Positions 53,220 to 62,075 of a DNA stretch of 64,000 bases are shown piece by piece (position 1 is the stretch's first letter; the number at the start of each line of letters is the position of its first letter). This stretch comes from Crocinitomix algicola. Its GTDB lineage: Bacteria > Bacteroidota > Bacteroidia > Flavobacteriales_D > Crocinitomicaceae. A program made the translations under genes and the position numbers. The notes under the pieces are model-generated. The model ran no database searches and was not told the DNA's origin. It saw only the letters and a list, made by a program, of their open reading frames with translations. The DNA lies in the NCBI RefSeq assembly GCF_001661595.2, contig NZ_LYPF02000026.1:34671-98670 (forward strand), in the 5' to 3' direction.

Positions 53220-53227
53220 CAAATTTA
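53220..53227 (-). promoter_or_regulatory. -7 box (TAAATTTG) of the leader peptide/MFS unit
   Basis: Perfect TAnnTTTG on the minus strand, 28 bp after the yoaK-like stop and 20 bp before the micropeptide ATG. No clear -33 TTG. It gives the mini-ORF a transcript of its own. Confidence 0.55.
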
Positions 53228-53254
53228 GTTGATTTTATGTTTGCTACTTAATTA

Positions 53255-54019
53255 TTATAAAGTTTTTTTTGAAAATAATATGTTTTTCCGCGTAAATAAG
53301 GACCTTTTTCGCCTTTTAATTTTTAGTACAGAGTAGTCATAGAAAAGAATAATACCGAGAAGTACGCAGACAATGTAAAATGCCGCATATCCCACTTTTA
53401 TGTGAAGAATGCCTGCAGAAATACCGCCAAACATATAGGCCGTTACCACACTTAATAAAATTTGTGCCTTGCGCCTTAACTTTTTGTCTTTTCTATATTT
53501 TTTCTTGGTGAACATTGAAAACAGCAAACCAAGATCAGTTGTTAAACCAGTTAAATGGGTAGTTTTTATTGAGAAATTTGTGATACTCGCGGTTAATCCA
53601 TTTTGGAGCCCCATAGCAAAAAGCATCAAAGCCACTAGAAATTCAGTTTCCCAAAGCGTGTTTAAATAGAATCGCTGTAGGTAAATACTTACCGTTAATA
53701 AACATATAATTTCTAGAATTAGTGGAGTTGCGTGAGCTAGATAGGTACTTTTGCCAGGTTTGCTATGTATAATTAACATGTTTGATGTAAAGTTGCCGAT
53801 TAAAAAGAGACTAATCCAGATAAAAACTATAGCCGCTTGATACCAATTTCCTTTAGCAACTTCTTGCGCAAGAATGGCGTAATGTCCAGTAACGTTACTT
53901 GTAAAAGCAAAGAAGAGAATTACTGAAAGGACATTTACCATTCCTGCAGAGCAAGCAGTGAGAATCGCAATCTTTAAATTATCTTGATGTGTTCTGTAGT
54001 TGTTAAATTTTCGTAGCAT
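53255..54019 (-). CDS. YoaK family (DUF1275) membrane protein
   Basis: 254 residues with six to seven hydrophobic helices. Family blocks are GMVNVLSVILFFAFTSNVTG followed by HYAILAQEV, and MLFAMGLQNGLTASITNFSI then KTTHLTGLTTDLG. A very basic cytoplasmic loop (TKKKYRKDKKLRRKAQ) and basic C-terminus obey the positive-inside rule. Function of the family is unknown. It follows the lipocalin-like gene by 11 bp and is the last gene of the UspA-like operon. Confidence 0.88.
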   Translation of the reverse strand: MLRKFNNYRTHQDNLKIAILTACSAGMVNVLSVILFFAFTSNVTGHYAILAQEVAKGNWYQAAIVFIWISLFLIGNFTSNMLIIHSKPGKSTYLAHATPLILEIICLLTVSIYLQRFYLNTLWETEFLVALMLFAMGLQNGLTASITNFSIKTTHLTGLTTDLGLLFSMFTKKKYRKDKKLRRKAQILLSVVTAYMFGGISAGILHIKVGYAAFYIVCVLLGIILFYDYSVLKIKRRKRSLFTRKNILFSKKTL

Positions 54020-54030
54020 AGAATTATGTG

Positions 54031-54486
54031 CTAATCGACTTTTGAAAAAGTCATTTTTACGATACCTTTTACTTGTAAATCGAAATTAAAGTGGAGTACA
54101 AGTTTGTTTTTAGTTAAATCTTGAATTTGATATATCTCAGTTCCATTATCCTTATGAATCATCTCCAATATGTTACCCCTTCCTCGCAAATTGTAAATCA
54201 ATTCTTCTTCTTCGTGTCCTCTTTTAACAAGTTGAAGACGGTTATTTTTTTTAAACACCCACGTTTCTGCTTCGTGTATGAACATGTTACTGCAAATTTC
54301 TTTCTTAACAAGATTATCAAGAGGGAGGTTGGAATTTTCAGTAGAATTTACTCTTTCATATTCCCAAGAGACTTCATCCCATGACCCTAAAATTAAACTT
54401 TCAGGTCCTTTTAAATCGGAGATAATTATGGACGAGCAGACAATCAAAAAGACAAACCCAATAAATGATGTGTAAATGATTTTCAT
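54031..54486 (-). CDS. Lipocalin-like exported protein
   Basis: 151 residues with an N-terminal hydrophobic segment (about 4-23) serving as signal or anchor. ESLILGSWDEVSWEYER is the typical G-x-W opening of small lipocalin-like domains, and short strands follow (ETWVFKKNNRLQLV, EELIYNLRGRGNILEMI, KLVLHFNFDL). Such domains bind small hydrophobic ligands; none can be named. It starts one base after the UspA-like gene's stop, so both are co-expressed with yoaK. Confidence 0.65.
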   Translation of the reverse strand: MKIIYTSFIGFVFLIVCSSIIISDLKGPESLILGSWDEVSWEYERVNSTENSNLPLDNLVKKEICSNMFIHEAETWVFKKNNRLQLVKRGHEEEELIYNLRGRGNILEMIHKDNGTEIYQIQDLTKNKLVLHFNFDLQVKGIVKMTFSKVD

Positions 54487-54487
54487 G

Positions 54488-54985
54488 TTAAATTAAAAAA
54501 ATATCTACCACGTTATTGTTTGCATAAAGCTGATGTTCTTCCGTGAATTGTAAATCGATTATCGACGTTGGAATATGACTGTTTGTGAGGGCTTCTGAAA
54601 TATCATAACTGATGTTGAGGTTGAATTTCCAATCGAAACCGTTTAATAAGTATATATGATCAAAATTTCTGTTTTTTAAGTAGTTTTGAATATAACTTTT
54701 ATTTCTGCTAGTCAATAACTCGTATGATATAGATTTAAATTGTTTTTCATACTTGCTCTTTAGAAATTCTGTAGCATTATTAAAATCTTCTGAAATGAGC
54801 TTTTGAAGTATTTTATGTTTTGAATGAAAAAGGAGAGTTGTGAGTGAGTCTGATAAGTGATATCCATGAGCTAAAGTAAATTCAAAAACTTTAGTAGGAT
54901 TATTATTGATAATTTGTTTAATGGCATGTAAACTCAATACGCTAAAATCAGTTGGTAAGAGTATTTTTAAGACTTGATTATTCAT
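54488..54985 (-). CDS. UspA-like universal stress protein
   Basis: 165 residues. The opening LKILLPTDFSVLSLHAIKQI is the universal stress protein beta 1/helix 1 signature. The expected ATP-loop G-2x-G-9x-G(S/T) is not visible, so it is probably a non-ATP-binding member. The C-terminal half (FDHIYLLNGFDWKFNLNISY) keeps the beta 4 strand. The gene heads a UspA-like/lipocalin/YoaK operon. Its promoter carries a tandem 15-bp repeat, and a two-component system lies just upstream on the same strand. Confidence 0.75.
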   Translation of the reverse strand: MNNQVLKILLPTDFSVLSLHAIKQIINNNPTKVFEFTLAHGYHLSDSLTTLLFHSKHKILQKLISEDFNNATEFLKSKYEKQFKSISYELLTSRNKSYIQNYLKNRNFDHIYLLNGFDWKFNLNISYDISEALTNSHIPTSIIDLQFTEEHQLYANNNVVDIFLI

Positions 54986-55004
54986 GTTTTCCGTTTAGTT
55001 AATT

Positions 55005-55057
55005 CAAAATTACCTTGTGGGAATTAGAATTGAATAACAACAGAATTAGAATTGAAT
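55005..55057 (-). promoter_or_regulatory. Promoter with tandem 15-bp repeat, probable OmpR-type regulator site
   Basis: On the minus strand ATTCAATTCTAATTC occurs twice exactly (55043-55057 and 55021-55035), with start points 22 bp apart, two helix turns. Eight bases after the second repeat comes TAATTTTG (55005-55012), a perfect -7 box, 19 bp before the UspA-like ATG. The repeats occupy the -33 region, the position of an activator at a class II-type promoter. A weaker third match lies at 55074-55089. Confidence 0.65.
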
Positions 55058-55105
55058 TAAAACTAAAGTGTAAGGATTAAAATGAAATTAAAAACTGGTA
55101 AAGCC

Positions 55106-56470
55106 CTAGTTTATTGGCAAGTTTATTTGAACAACTGTTCCTTTGTCTTGCTCTGAGCTCACGATTAATTCTCCGTGATGCATTATAACGATGTTTCTGG
55201 TTAAAGGTAAACCTATACCATACCCTTTATAGTTGGTAGTATTTGACGCGCGAAAGTAGGGGTCGTAAATGTACTTTATTTCTTTTTCTGGAATGCCGAT
55301 TCCAGCATCTTTAACAATGATAAAAATATTGCTCAATGAAACCCCCAACGCTATGTGTACTAATTTGCCATCTGAATACTTTAAGGCGTTTATTAGTATG
55401 TTGTAAATTGCAAGATGTAATAGTTGCTCGTTACCATGTACAATTAATTTTTCTGGATTGTCTGGAAGCAGACTAAAGTCAAGATTTATTTTTGGATTAG
55501 CAATTACTTTCGAAACAGTCGCCTGTACATCAAGAATTAATTGGTCTATCCGTATTTCTGTAAATTTTTGAGACTTACCATTAAAACCAGTTTGAGCCAG
55601 CTGTAGTAAAGCGGAAGTTTTCTTCTCAAGTTTTTCAGCTTCAATTAAAATTCGATGTAGTGCAGACTTGTACTCCTCAATATCCCTCGGTCGAGACAAT
55701 GCCAATTCAGCTTCTCCGATTATTGAGGCAAGCGGGGTGTTTAATTCATGTGAAGCATTTGAAATAAAGTTTTTTTGGGATTCAAACGAAGTTTCTAATC
55801 GGTTGAGCATCCTGTTAAATGTTTTAGATAATTGATCAATCGTATCGTTTGTTTTAGTTGTTTTAAGCCGCAAATGAAGGTTTTTTGTTCCAATTTTTTC
55901 AACTTCTTGAATGATGTTATTCACTGGGTGTATGAGTGTTCGTGAAACTAATAAAGAGATTAAAAAGATTAGAAAAACGCTGTAGAGAATAGCGGTGGTG
56001 AGTAAATTTCCTAAATAGGCGATATGATGGCCGTGAAAATAATTTTCAGCGGTGACAATAACAAGATAACTCTCATTTCTTTTATTGGTATACTCAATTC
56101 CCGCCATCAAGGTATTATCTACATTAACTTGACCGTTACCTTTTTCAATTATATCTGAAATAAACTCTTTCGGGAATTTTTTTGAAACGGAGTCCAATGA
56201 AAAGCTTTTACCATTTTGCATTGGTATAAAATGAACTGATTGGGAGGGAAGATCTTCTAAAAAATTCAGATTTACATCATTAAAATTATCAAAATCGGAG
56301 GTGTTTTCTAAGTATATTTTAGCATTGATTACGGCACGTATCTCCAATCGCTTAAAAAAATCAGTATAATCGTATTTTGAAATGGAATAGTAAATGAAGC
56401 CACTAAATAATAAGGTGTAGCTAATAAATACTGAAATTAATATATAAACGACCTTATTGTTTAATTTCAT
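55106..56470 (-). CDS. Sensor histidine kinase
   Basis: 454 residues. TM1 about 8-30, a periplasmic sensor region about 31-150 without a recognisable fold, TM2 about 153-175, HAMP about 176-230. The phospho-acceptor is H241 in ISNASHELNTPLASIIGEAE. The ATPase domain has N-box residues in LHLAIYNILINALKYSDG, G1 DAGIGIPEKE and G2 GYGIGLPLTRNIV. This is the classical EnvZ-type kinase layout. The start overlaps the regulator's stop by one base. The 3' end is close to the tandem repeats in front of the UspA-like gene. Confidence 0.95.
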   Translation of the reverse strand: MKLNNKVVYILISVFISYTLLFSGFIYYSISKYDYTDFFKRLEIRAVINAKIYLENTSDFDNFNDVNLNFLEDLPSQSVHFIPMQNGKSFSLDSVSKKFPKEFISDIIEKGNGQVNVDNTLMAGIEYTNKRNESYLVIVTAENYFHGHHIAYLGNLLTTAILYSVFLIFLISLLVSRTLIHPVNNIIQEVEKIGTKNLHLRLKTTKTNDTIDQLSKTFNRMLNRLETSFESQKNFISNASHELNTPLASIIGEAELALSRPRDIEEYKSALHRILIEAEKLEKKTSALLQLAQTGFNGKSQKFTEIRIDQLILDVQATVSKVIANPKINLDFSLLPDNPEKLIVHGNEQLLHLAIYNILINALKYSDGKLVHIALGVSLSNIFIIVKDAGIGIPEKEIKYIYDPYFRASNTTNYKGYGIGLPLTRNIVIMHHGELIVSSEQDKGTVVQINLPIN

Positions 56471-57168
56471 TAATCCTGATTTTTGAGCACATATCCCATT
56501 CCAATAACCGTTTGGATTAATCGAGGTAAGTTGTCAAACTCCATCTTTTTGCGAAGATAATTGACATATACATCGACTACATTTGTACCAATGTCGAAAT
56601 CAATTCCCCAAACGTCTTCTAAAATAGTTGTTCTCGACAACACCTTTCCTTGATTGGCCATGAATTTGGCTAACAGCTTATATTCTGTAGACGTAAGATT
56701 AAGTTTAATGCCATTCCGCTCAACTGACTTTTGAGAATCATTTAAAACCAAATCTTCAAAACTAAAAATTTCGTCTTGCATTTTAGCAGCATGTGTTTGA
56801 TAGTTGGTTCTTCTAAGTAATGTTCTGATTCTGGCTTTTAATTCAATGAGTTTAAAGGGTTTAGGTATGTAATCGTCAGCTCCGTTATCTAAACCTAAAA
56901 CGACATTTTCGGCACTATTCAGCGCAGTAAGCATGATTACAGGAATATGGATAAATCCTTTTAATCGAATGTTTTTACATACCTCCAATCCATTCATGCC
57001 TGGCAATAATATGTCCAGTAGAACTAAATCTACATTATTTGATTGGATATAAGATAGGCCTTTAAGACCATCTTGGGCGTGAATAACATTATAACCTTCT
57101 TCAGCTAATCCTTTGACAATAAGACTTGCTAACTGTTCTTCATCTTCAACGAGTAGGATGTTTACCAT
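56470..57168 (-). CDS. OmpR-family response regulator
   Basis: 232 residues. Receiver: VEDEEQ acidic pocket, D52 in LVLLDILLPGMNG, T in IPVIMLTALN and K in YIPKPFKLIEL. DNA-binding winged helix: LNLTSTEYKLLAKFMANQGK, then TTILEDVWGIDF, NVVDVYVNYLRKKM and the wing ending in VIGMGYVLK. A TATTTTTG box (57185-57192) precedes it by about 17 bp. It is cotranscribed with the sensor kinase. OmpR-type regulators bind tandem direct repeats of the kind found at 55021-55057. Confidence 0.96.
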   Translation of the reverse strand: MVNILLVEDEEQLASLIVKGLAEEGYNVIHAQDGLKGLSYIQSNNVDLVLLDILLPGMNGLEVCKNIRLKGFIHIPVIMLTALNSAENVVLGLDNGADDYIPKPFKLIELKARIRTLLRRTNYQTHAAKMQDEIFSFEDLVLNDSQKSVERNGIKLNLTSTEYKLLAKFMANQGKVLSRTTILEDVWGIDFDIGTNVVDVYVNYLRKKMEFDNLPRLIQTVIGMGYVLKNQD

Positions 57169-57184
57169 TTTAAATGTATTGTCA

Positions 57185-57192
57185 CAAAAATA
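57185..57192 (-). promoter_or_regulatory. -7 box (TATTTTTG) of the two-component operon
   Basis: Perfect TAnnTTTG on the minus strand, 17 bp before the response regulator ATG. I do not see a clear copy of the 15-bp repeat here. Confidence 0.55.
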
Positions 57193-57308
57193 GCGAGAAA
57201 CCTGTTATATAATTATAAACTGACATTAGAAAGAGATTAAGATTTGGGAGATTGATAAAAAACAAACGCGATTTAAATTTTATATTTGCAATTGAACGAA
57301 TTTAGTAT

Positions 57309-58547
57309 ATGCATTTTTTAGAATTAAATTTACATCATTCACTTCTTAAAGCAATTTCTGAAGCCGGATATACCAGTCCAACACCAATCCAAGAAAAAGT
57401 GATTCCATTTGTACTGGAAGATAAAGATGTAATTGGTTCGGCGCAAACAGGTACAGGTAAAACTGCGGCTTTTGCATTGCCTATTTTACAACGGATGTTG
57501 GCGAATAATCAAGTGGTGAAAAGAGGGAAAAAGGTTACCGCTCTTGTGCTAAGTCCCACTAGAGAGTTGGCATTACAAATTGATGATAACTTTAAGCAAT
57601 ATGCAAAATACACAAATATAACCTCTACAGCGGTTTATGGTGGTATGTCAATCGAACCGCAAAAAGATAAGCTGAATAAAGGGGTCGATATTTTAATTGC
57701 TACTCCTGGTCGGTTGTTAGATTTATATAAACAAGAAGTTTTTAATCCAACTTTTATTGAAACACTTGTTATAGACGAGGCAGATATGATGCTCGATATG
57801 GGGTTTATCGATGATGTACAAAAAATTGAGAAAATTTGTCCAGAAGAGAAACAAATTCTATTCTTCTCTGCGACAATGCCAATGAAAGTTGTTGGTTTGT
57901 CAAATGAAATTTTAAAATCACCTGAAAAAGTAGATGTCGCTCCGCGTTCATCGGTTGCTAATTCTGTCGACCAGGCCCTGTATTACGTTCCTAAAGCGAA
58001 AAAAATGGAATTATGTTTGCATTTACTTCGAAATACGATTAAGGGCAATATTCTTATCTTCAGAAGAACCAAATTCGGCGTTGAAAAGTTGGCCTCTATG
58101 CTAAGTCGCAACGGCTATAAAGTCTCAAGCATTCATGGGGATAAAACTCAGTCCAAAAGGCAAGAAGCGTTGGACTTGTTTAAGAAAGGCGAAGTGAATA
58201 TTTTGATTGGAACCGACGTTGCTTCGAGAGGCATCGATATCGAAGATTTAGATGCGGTAATTAACTTTGACTTGCCAAATATTCCAGAAACCTATGTTCA
58301 TCGAATCGGTCGAACGGGAAGAGCAGGGGAGAATGGTAGATCATATTCTTTTTGCTCGGCAGATGAGAAAGATTATGTAATCAATATTCAAAAATTGACA
58401 CATAAAACAATTCCAGTTATTGAGGAGCATCCTTATCCGTTGGATCCAAAAGCAAAACCACAAGTTCACAAAAAGAAAAGCGGCAGTAAACATCGTAAGG
58501 GACGCAAATCTGCTGCTTCAAAAAAGAATAAAAAAAGATGGTATTAA
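57309..58547 (+). CDS. DEAD-box RNA helicase (RhlE-like)
   Basis: 412 residues. Q motif TPIQEKVIPF, Walker A SAQTGTGKT, PTRELALQI, TPGRLLDL, DEAD box with MLDMGFIDDV, SAT (FFSATMP), GTDVASRGIDIEDL and the final HRIGRTGRAG are all present. A short lysine/arginine-rich tail (KKKSGSKHRKGRKSAASKKN) follows. Such helicases remodel ribosomal or mRNA structure, often in the cold. TATATTTG at 57281-57288 is its -7 box. A second paralogue lies at 60636-61919. Confidence 0.95.
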   Translation: MHFLELNLHHSLLKAISEAGYTSPTPIQEKVIPFVLEDKDVIGSAQTGTGKTAAFALPILQRMLANNQVVKRGKKVTALVLSPTRELALQIDDNFKQYAKYTNITSTAVYGGMSIEPQKDKLNKGVDILIATPGRLLDLYKQEVFNPTFIETLVIDEADMMLDMGFIDDVQKIEKICPEEKQILFFSATMPMKVVGLSNEILKSPEKVDVAPRSSVANSVDQALYYVPKAKKMELCLHLLRNTIKGNILIFRRTKFGVEKLASMLSRNGYKVSSIHGDKTQSKRQEALDLFKKGEVNILIGTDVASRGIDIEDLDAVINFDLPNIPETYVHRIGRTGRAGENGRSYSFCSADEKDYVINIQKLTHKTIPVIEEHPYPLDPKAKPQVHKKKSGSKHRKGRKSAASKKNKKRWY

Positions 58548-59020
58548 AGATTGTTGGCTAATTTATCATGATCCATTTCGGAAAACTGCTTAATTACTAA
58601 ATTTCTTTTAATCAAAAATCGCGTCATATAAGCTTTTAGAAAAAGGGTGTCAGCTATATTTCCTATTGGTCCAAGGGGTGCACGATACCTAAATATGTCT
58701 TTCATAGTTGTGACGTTTCCATGTTGTATAAATTCATGGCGATGTGTGAAGGACTTGAAGATGCCTTTGGTCATTTCATCCACGAAAAAATGGGGAAATT
58801 CAATCGCCACCATTTTTGAGGTTAATTTTTGATAAATTCCAAAATGTTTCGCTCGCCATGTCACTTCTTCACCGAGGTCTAATAATCCTGTTTTTTTACC
58901 GGCAATGGCTTCTTCATTAGTGTCAGCTGCAGAAAGTTGGTGTAAGTCGATACTTCGTGCAAGATCAAATACAACCTCTTGAGGCGCTATAATTTTAGTT
59001 TCTAATTTAATAATAGGCAT
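58544..59020 (-). CDS. SRPBCC (polyketide cyclase-like) family protein
   Basis: 158 residues. The START/SRPBCC helix-grip layout starts with IIKLETKIIAPQEVVFDLAR, continues with a long central strand pair (EEVTWRAKHFGIYQKLTSKM) and ends in a long helix (LKAYMTRFLIKRNLVIKQFS). EFIQHGNVTTMKDIFRYRAP is the conserved strand region. Cell division inhibitor or cyclase labels are often given, but function is unknown. Its 3' end overlaps the convergent helicase gene by 4 bp. Confidence 0.82.
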   Translation of the reverse strand: MPIIKLETKIIAPQEVVFDLARSIDLHQLSAADTNEEAIAGKKTGLLDLGEEVTWRAKHFGIYQKLTSKMVAIEFPHFFVDEMTKGIFKSFTHRHEFIQHGNVTTMKDIFRYRAPLGPIGNIADTLFLKAYMTRFLIKRNLVIKQFSEMDHDKLANNL

Positions 59021-59055
59021 CTCTATATTCCGCGATTTTAATTGGTCTAATTAAT

Positions 59056-59808
59056 TTACGAAATATTTCGGATATAAATATGTTTAATACTTCGTTTTTC
59101 AGTATTTCGAATGTCAATTTCAAAATCACTTTTCAAAGTCTTCATCAAAGGGGTGAGCTTTGGAAAACCATAATTTCTTGCGTCAAAATCTGGTTTCTTT
59201 TTCAGGAGTAAAGATCCCACTTCAGCTAAGGAAGCCCATCCATCATCGTCTGAAATGTCATCCACTGTATCTTTAATAAGACCAATTAAGCCAGGACTTA
59301 CTTTGTCAAACTTTTCCTGAGATGCATTCACTTTATTCGTGGTCCTCTTCTTTGTTTGGTCTTTACTACCTGCAATTATTTCGATGTAAATGAATTTATC
59401 ACAGGCAACAATAAATGGTTTTGGCGTTTTCTTTTCACCTATTCCAATAACCATGTTTCCCGATTCACGCAATCGTGTGGCCAATCGCGTAAAATCGCTA
59501 TCGCTGGACACCAAACAAAATCCGTCTACTTTATTGCTGTGCAAGATGTCCATTGCATCAATAATCATGGCTGAATCCGTTGCATTTTTACCAGTCGTAT
59601 ATCCATATTGCTGGATGGGGGTAATGGCGTGCTCGAGTAATGGTTTTTTCCAACCGTTTACCCCTGGTTTTGTCCAATCTCCATAAATACGCTTTATCGT
59701 TGGTGTGCCAAGTTTTGCAATTTCATCCAACATTCCTTGTATGTTTGCATAAGGTATATTGTCCGCATCAATTAAAACGGCAAGTTTAATATCACTTTTA
59801 TCATTCAT
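59056..59808 (-). CDS. NYN-domain nuclease-like protein with C-terminal LOTUS/OST-HTH domain
   Basis: 250 residues. The NYN/LabA (PIN-like) part (about 8-145) has its acidic residues in AVLIDADNIPY (D14, D16), in KNATDSAMIIDAMD and in LVSSDSDFTRL. The C-terminal part (about 175-250) resembles OST-HTH/LOTUS: SPGLIGLIKDTVDDISDDDG, WASLAEVGSLLLKKKPDF, then NYGFPKLTPLMK. Such proteins are predicted RNases guided by RNA-binding LOTUS domains. Biological substrate unknown. Confidence 0.88.
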   Translation of the reverse strand: MNDKSDIKLAVLIDADNIPYANIQGMLDEIAKLGTPTIKRIYGDWTKPGVNGWKKPLLEHAITPIQQYGYTTGKNATDSAMIIDAMDILHSNKVDGFCLVSSDSDFTRLATRLRESGNMVIGIGEKKTPKPFIVACDKFIYIEIIAGSKDQTKKRTTNKVNASQEKFDKVSPGLIGLIKDTVDDISDDDGWASLAEVGSLLLKKKPDFDARNYGFPKLTPLMKTLKSDFEIDIRNTEKRSIKHIYIRNIS

Positions 59809-59870
59809 GATGGTGAAGTTAATTAGAATATTTGAAACGAATGAAAAAGGGAGATTATTCAGAAACGATT

Positions 59871-60602
59871 TTAAACGTGCGTTTTCTTAGAGTCGCTGAT
59901 CAATCGATGAATCTCTTTCATTTCTTTAGCCGTAATATCACGATAGGTGCCCACAGGAATATCTAATTTGACATTCATAATTCTTACACGCTTTAGTTTA
60001 ATCACATCATACCCTAAATATTCACACATTCTCCGTATTTGACGGTTTAAACCTTGGGTTAAAATTATTTTAAATTTAGATTTTCCTAATCGTTCTACTT
60101 TACATTTACGAGTAACTGTGTCAAGAATTGGAATTCCATTCCGCATGCGTTTTAAGAACTCTTCATTAATCGGTTTGTTTACTGTGACAATATATTCCTT
60201 TTCATGGTTATTTCTTGCCCTGAGGATTTTGTTTACAATATCGCCGTCGTTGGTCATAAATATGAGGCCTTCACTCGGCTTATCAAGCCGTCCGATGGGG
60301 AAAATTCTTTTGGGATAATTAATAAAGTCAACAATATTGTCTTTTTCTACTCTTGTATCTGTCGTGCAAACAATTCCAATTGGTTTGTGAAAAGCAAGAT
60401 AAACAAAATCTTCTTGAGGTGATTCGATTAGTTTTCCGTCAACCTTTACTTCATCTCCAGGCGCAATTTTTGTTCCTAATTCAGGTATTTTGCCATTAAT
60501 TGTTACTCTATTTTCATCAATTAATTTATCCGCAGCGCGCCTTGAACAATATCCAACCTCACTTAAATACTTATTGATTCGTTTTAACCCTTCTTGACTC
60601 AT
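59871..60602 (-). CDS. rluF: 23S rRNA pseudouridine synthase, RluF-like
   Basis: 243 residues from ATG 60602; an ATG seven codons upstream adds an atypical start, and the family begins at about this MSQEG. S4 RNA-binding domain about 7-60 ([20 protein letters not shown]), then the RsuA/RluB/E/F catalytic core with D107 in [20 protein letters not shown] and the C-terminal [20 protein letters not shown]. RluF modifies U2604 of 23S rRNA in E. coli. It is 33 bp downstream of the second DEAD-box helicase on the same strand, a plausible rRNA-maturation pair. Confidence 0.9.
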   Translation of the reverse strand: MSQEGLKRINKYLSEVGYCSRRAADKLIDENRVTINGKIPELGTKIAPGDEVKVDGKLIESPQEDFVYLAFHKPIGIVCTTDTRVEKDNIVDFINYPKRIFPIGRLDKPSEGLIFMTNDGDIVNKILRARNNHEKEYIVTVNKPINEEFLKRMRNGIPILDTVTRKCKVERLGKSKFKIILTQGLNRQIRRMCEYLGYDVIKLKRVRIMNVKLDIPVGTYRDITAKEMKEIHRLISDSKKTHV

Positions 60603-60635
60603 AGTACAGTGTGAAAAAGACAAAAATAATGAATC

Positions 60636-61919
60636 TTAGTGTCGATTTTGCGAGTTGGATTTTTTCTTAGCTTTATTCTGTGGGCGTCGTCTATTCCAAA
60701 CATTCTTATTACCGCGCCTACCGGGTGTTTTTTTCTTCTTTTGAGATGGAGCGTCTTGCTTAATATCTTCTTCTTTGCGCTGATCAACGAACAAATGATT
60801 TGAAACAACACTTATACTTTGTCCTATTAGTTTTTGGATCGAACGTAAATATGGTCGTTCTTCGATATCACAAAATGAAACAGCAATTCCGCTTGCATCC
60901 GCTCTTCCTGTTCTACCAATTCGATGAACATAGGTCTCCGGAACATTTGGGAGATCATAATTTATAACCAAATCCAAGCCTGAGACATCAATTCCTCTTG
61001 CGGCAATATCTGTGGCAACTAATACTTTCGTTTTTCCTTCTTTAAAACTATTCAAAGCACGTTGTCTTTGATTCTGAGATTTATTTCCGTGAATGGCCTC
61101 TGCACCAATATTAACTTTTTTTAATTTTCTTACAATTTTATCTGCTCCGTGTTTCGTTCGTGAGAACACTAAGATATGTTTGGCGTTTTCATTTTCAACC
61201 ACCAGATGTTCCAGTAATTTCGGTTTATCCGCCTTACTGACATAGTATAATTGTTGGGTTACTTTTTCGGCCGTCGTTTGCTCCGGTTTTATCGTTATTT
61301 TTTTGGGCTGACCAAGTATACGCTTCGACAAGTCTAATATACTTTTAGGCATAGTGGCTGAAAAAAATAAGGATTGTCGTTTTTCAGGAATGAGTTGAAT
61401 GATTTTCTTGATATCATGGATAAACCCCATGTCCAGCATTTGATCTGCTTCGTCCAAAACAAAATATTCAAGATGCTTCAATGTTATAAACCCTTGGCTA
61501 ATTAAATCCAACAGCCTACCAGGTGTGGCAATTAATATATCTACTCCTTGTTTTAGAGTTGCTGTTTGCTTTCCTTGTTTTACACCGCCAAATATTACAG
61601 CACTGCGTATATCTGTTTCTTTACCATAGGCAACAAAATTGTCTTTAATTTGAATGGCTAGTTCACGAGTAGGGGTCACAATCAATGCTTTAATCTTTTT
61701 GTTTCTCGTATCTCGCGACTTGTCATTTAAGAGTTGTTGGATGATAGGTATAGCAAAAGCAGCAGTTTTACCAGTTCCCGTTTGGGCACATCCTAATAGG
61801 TCATGGCCTTGTAATAGTAGGGGAATTGCCTGCTTTTGAATTGGAGTAGGAGTTTGATATCCTTTCTGTGTAATTGCTTGAAGTAATGCTGGACTTAATC
61901 CTAGATCTTTGAATGTCAT
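60636..61919 (-). CDS. DEAD-box RNA helicase (RhlE-like), second paralogue
   Basis: 427 residues with the same set of motifs as the helicase at 57.3 kb: TPIQKQAIPL, CAQTGTGKTAAF, PTRELAIQI, TPGRLLDL, DEADQMLDMGFIHD, FFSATMP, ATDIAARGIDVSGL and HRIGRTGRA. The basic tail is longer and ends RNKNVW-like with KKKTPGRRGNKNVWNRRRPQ. It is followed 33 bp later by rluF. TACCTTTG at 61937-61944 is its -7 box. Both RhlE-like copies are intact. Confidence 0.95.
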   Translation of the reverse strand: MTFKDLGLSPALLQAITQKGYQTPTPIQKQAIPLLLQGHDLLGCAQTGTGKTAAFAIPIIQQLLNDKSRDTRNKKIKALIVTPTRELAIQIKDNFVAYGKETDIRSAVIFGGVKQGKQTATLKQGVDILIATPGRLLDLISQGFITLKHLEYFVLDEADQMLDMGFIHDIKKIIQLIPEKRQSLFFSATMPKSILDLSKRILGQPKKITIKPEQTTAEKVTQQLYYVSKADKPKLLEHLVVENENAKHILVFSRTKHGADKIVRKLKKVNIGAEAIHGNKSQNQRQRALNSFKEGKTKVLVATDIAARGIDVSGLDLVINYDLPNVPETYVHRIGRTGRADASGIAVSFCDIEERPYLRSIQKLIGQSISVVSNHLFVDQRKEEDIKQDAPSQKKKKTPGRRGNKNVWNRRRPQNKAKKKSNSQNRH

Positions 61920-61936
61920 GTATTATATATAAGGTG

Positions 61937-61944
61937 CAAAGGTA
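61937..61944 (-). promoter_or_regulatory. -7 box (TACCTTTG) of the helicase-rluF transcript
   Basis: Perfect TAnnTTTG on the minus strand, 17 bp before the ATG at 61919. Confidence 0.55.
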
Positions 61945-62075
61945 CATTTAAAATATTGAACCCACTTCTATTTTATTCTTTCGTTCATTCGTCAAACTAA
62001 TTCTTAATTCTCTTTAAATTTGTTAAAGGATAGTTTTAATACCTGGTCAACTTAAATCGTTAAAAGAGAAAATAA

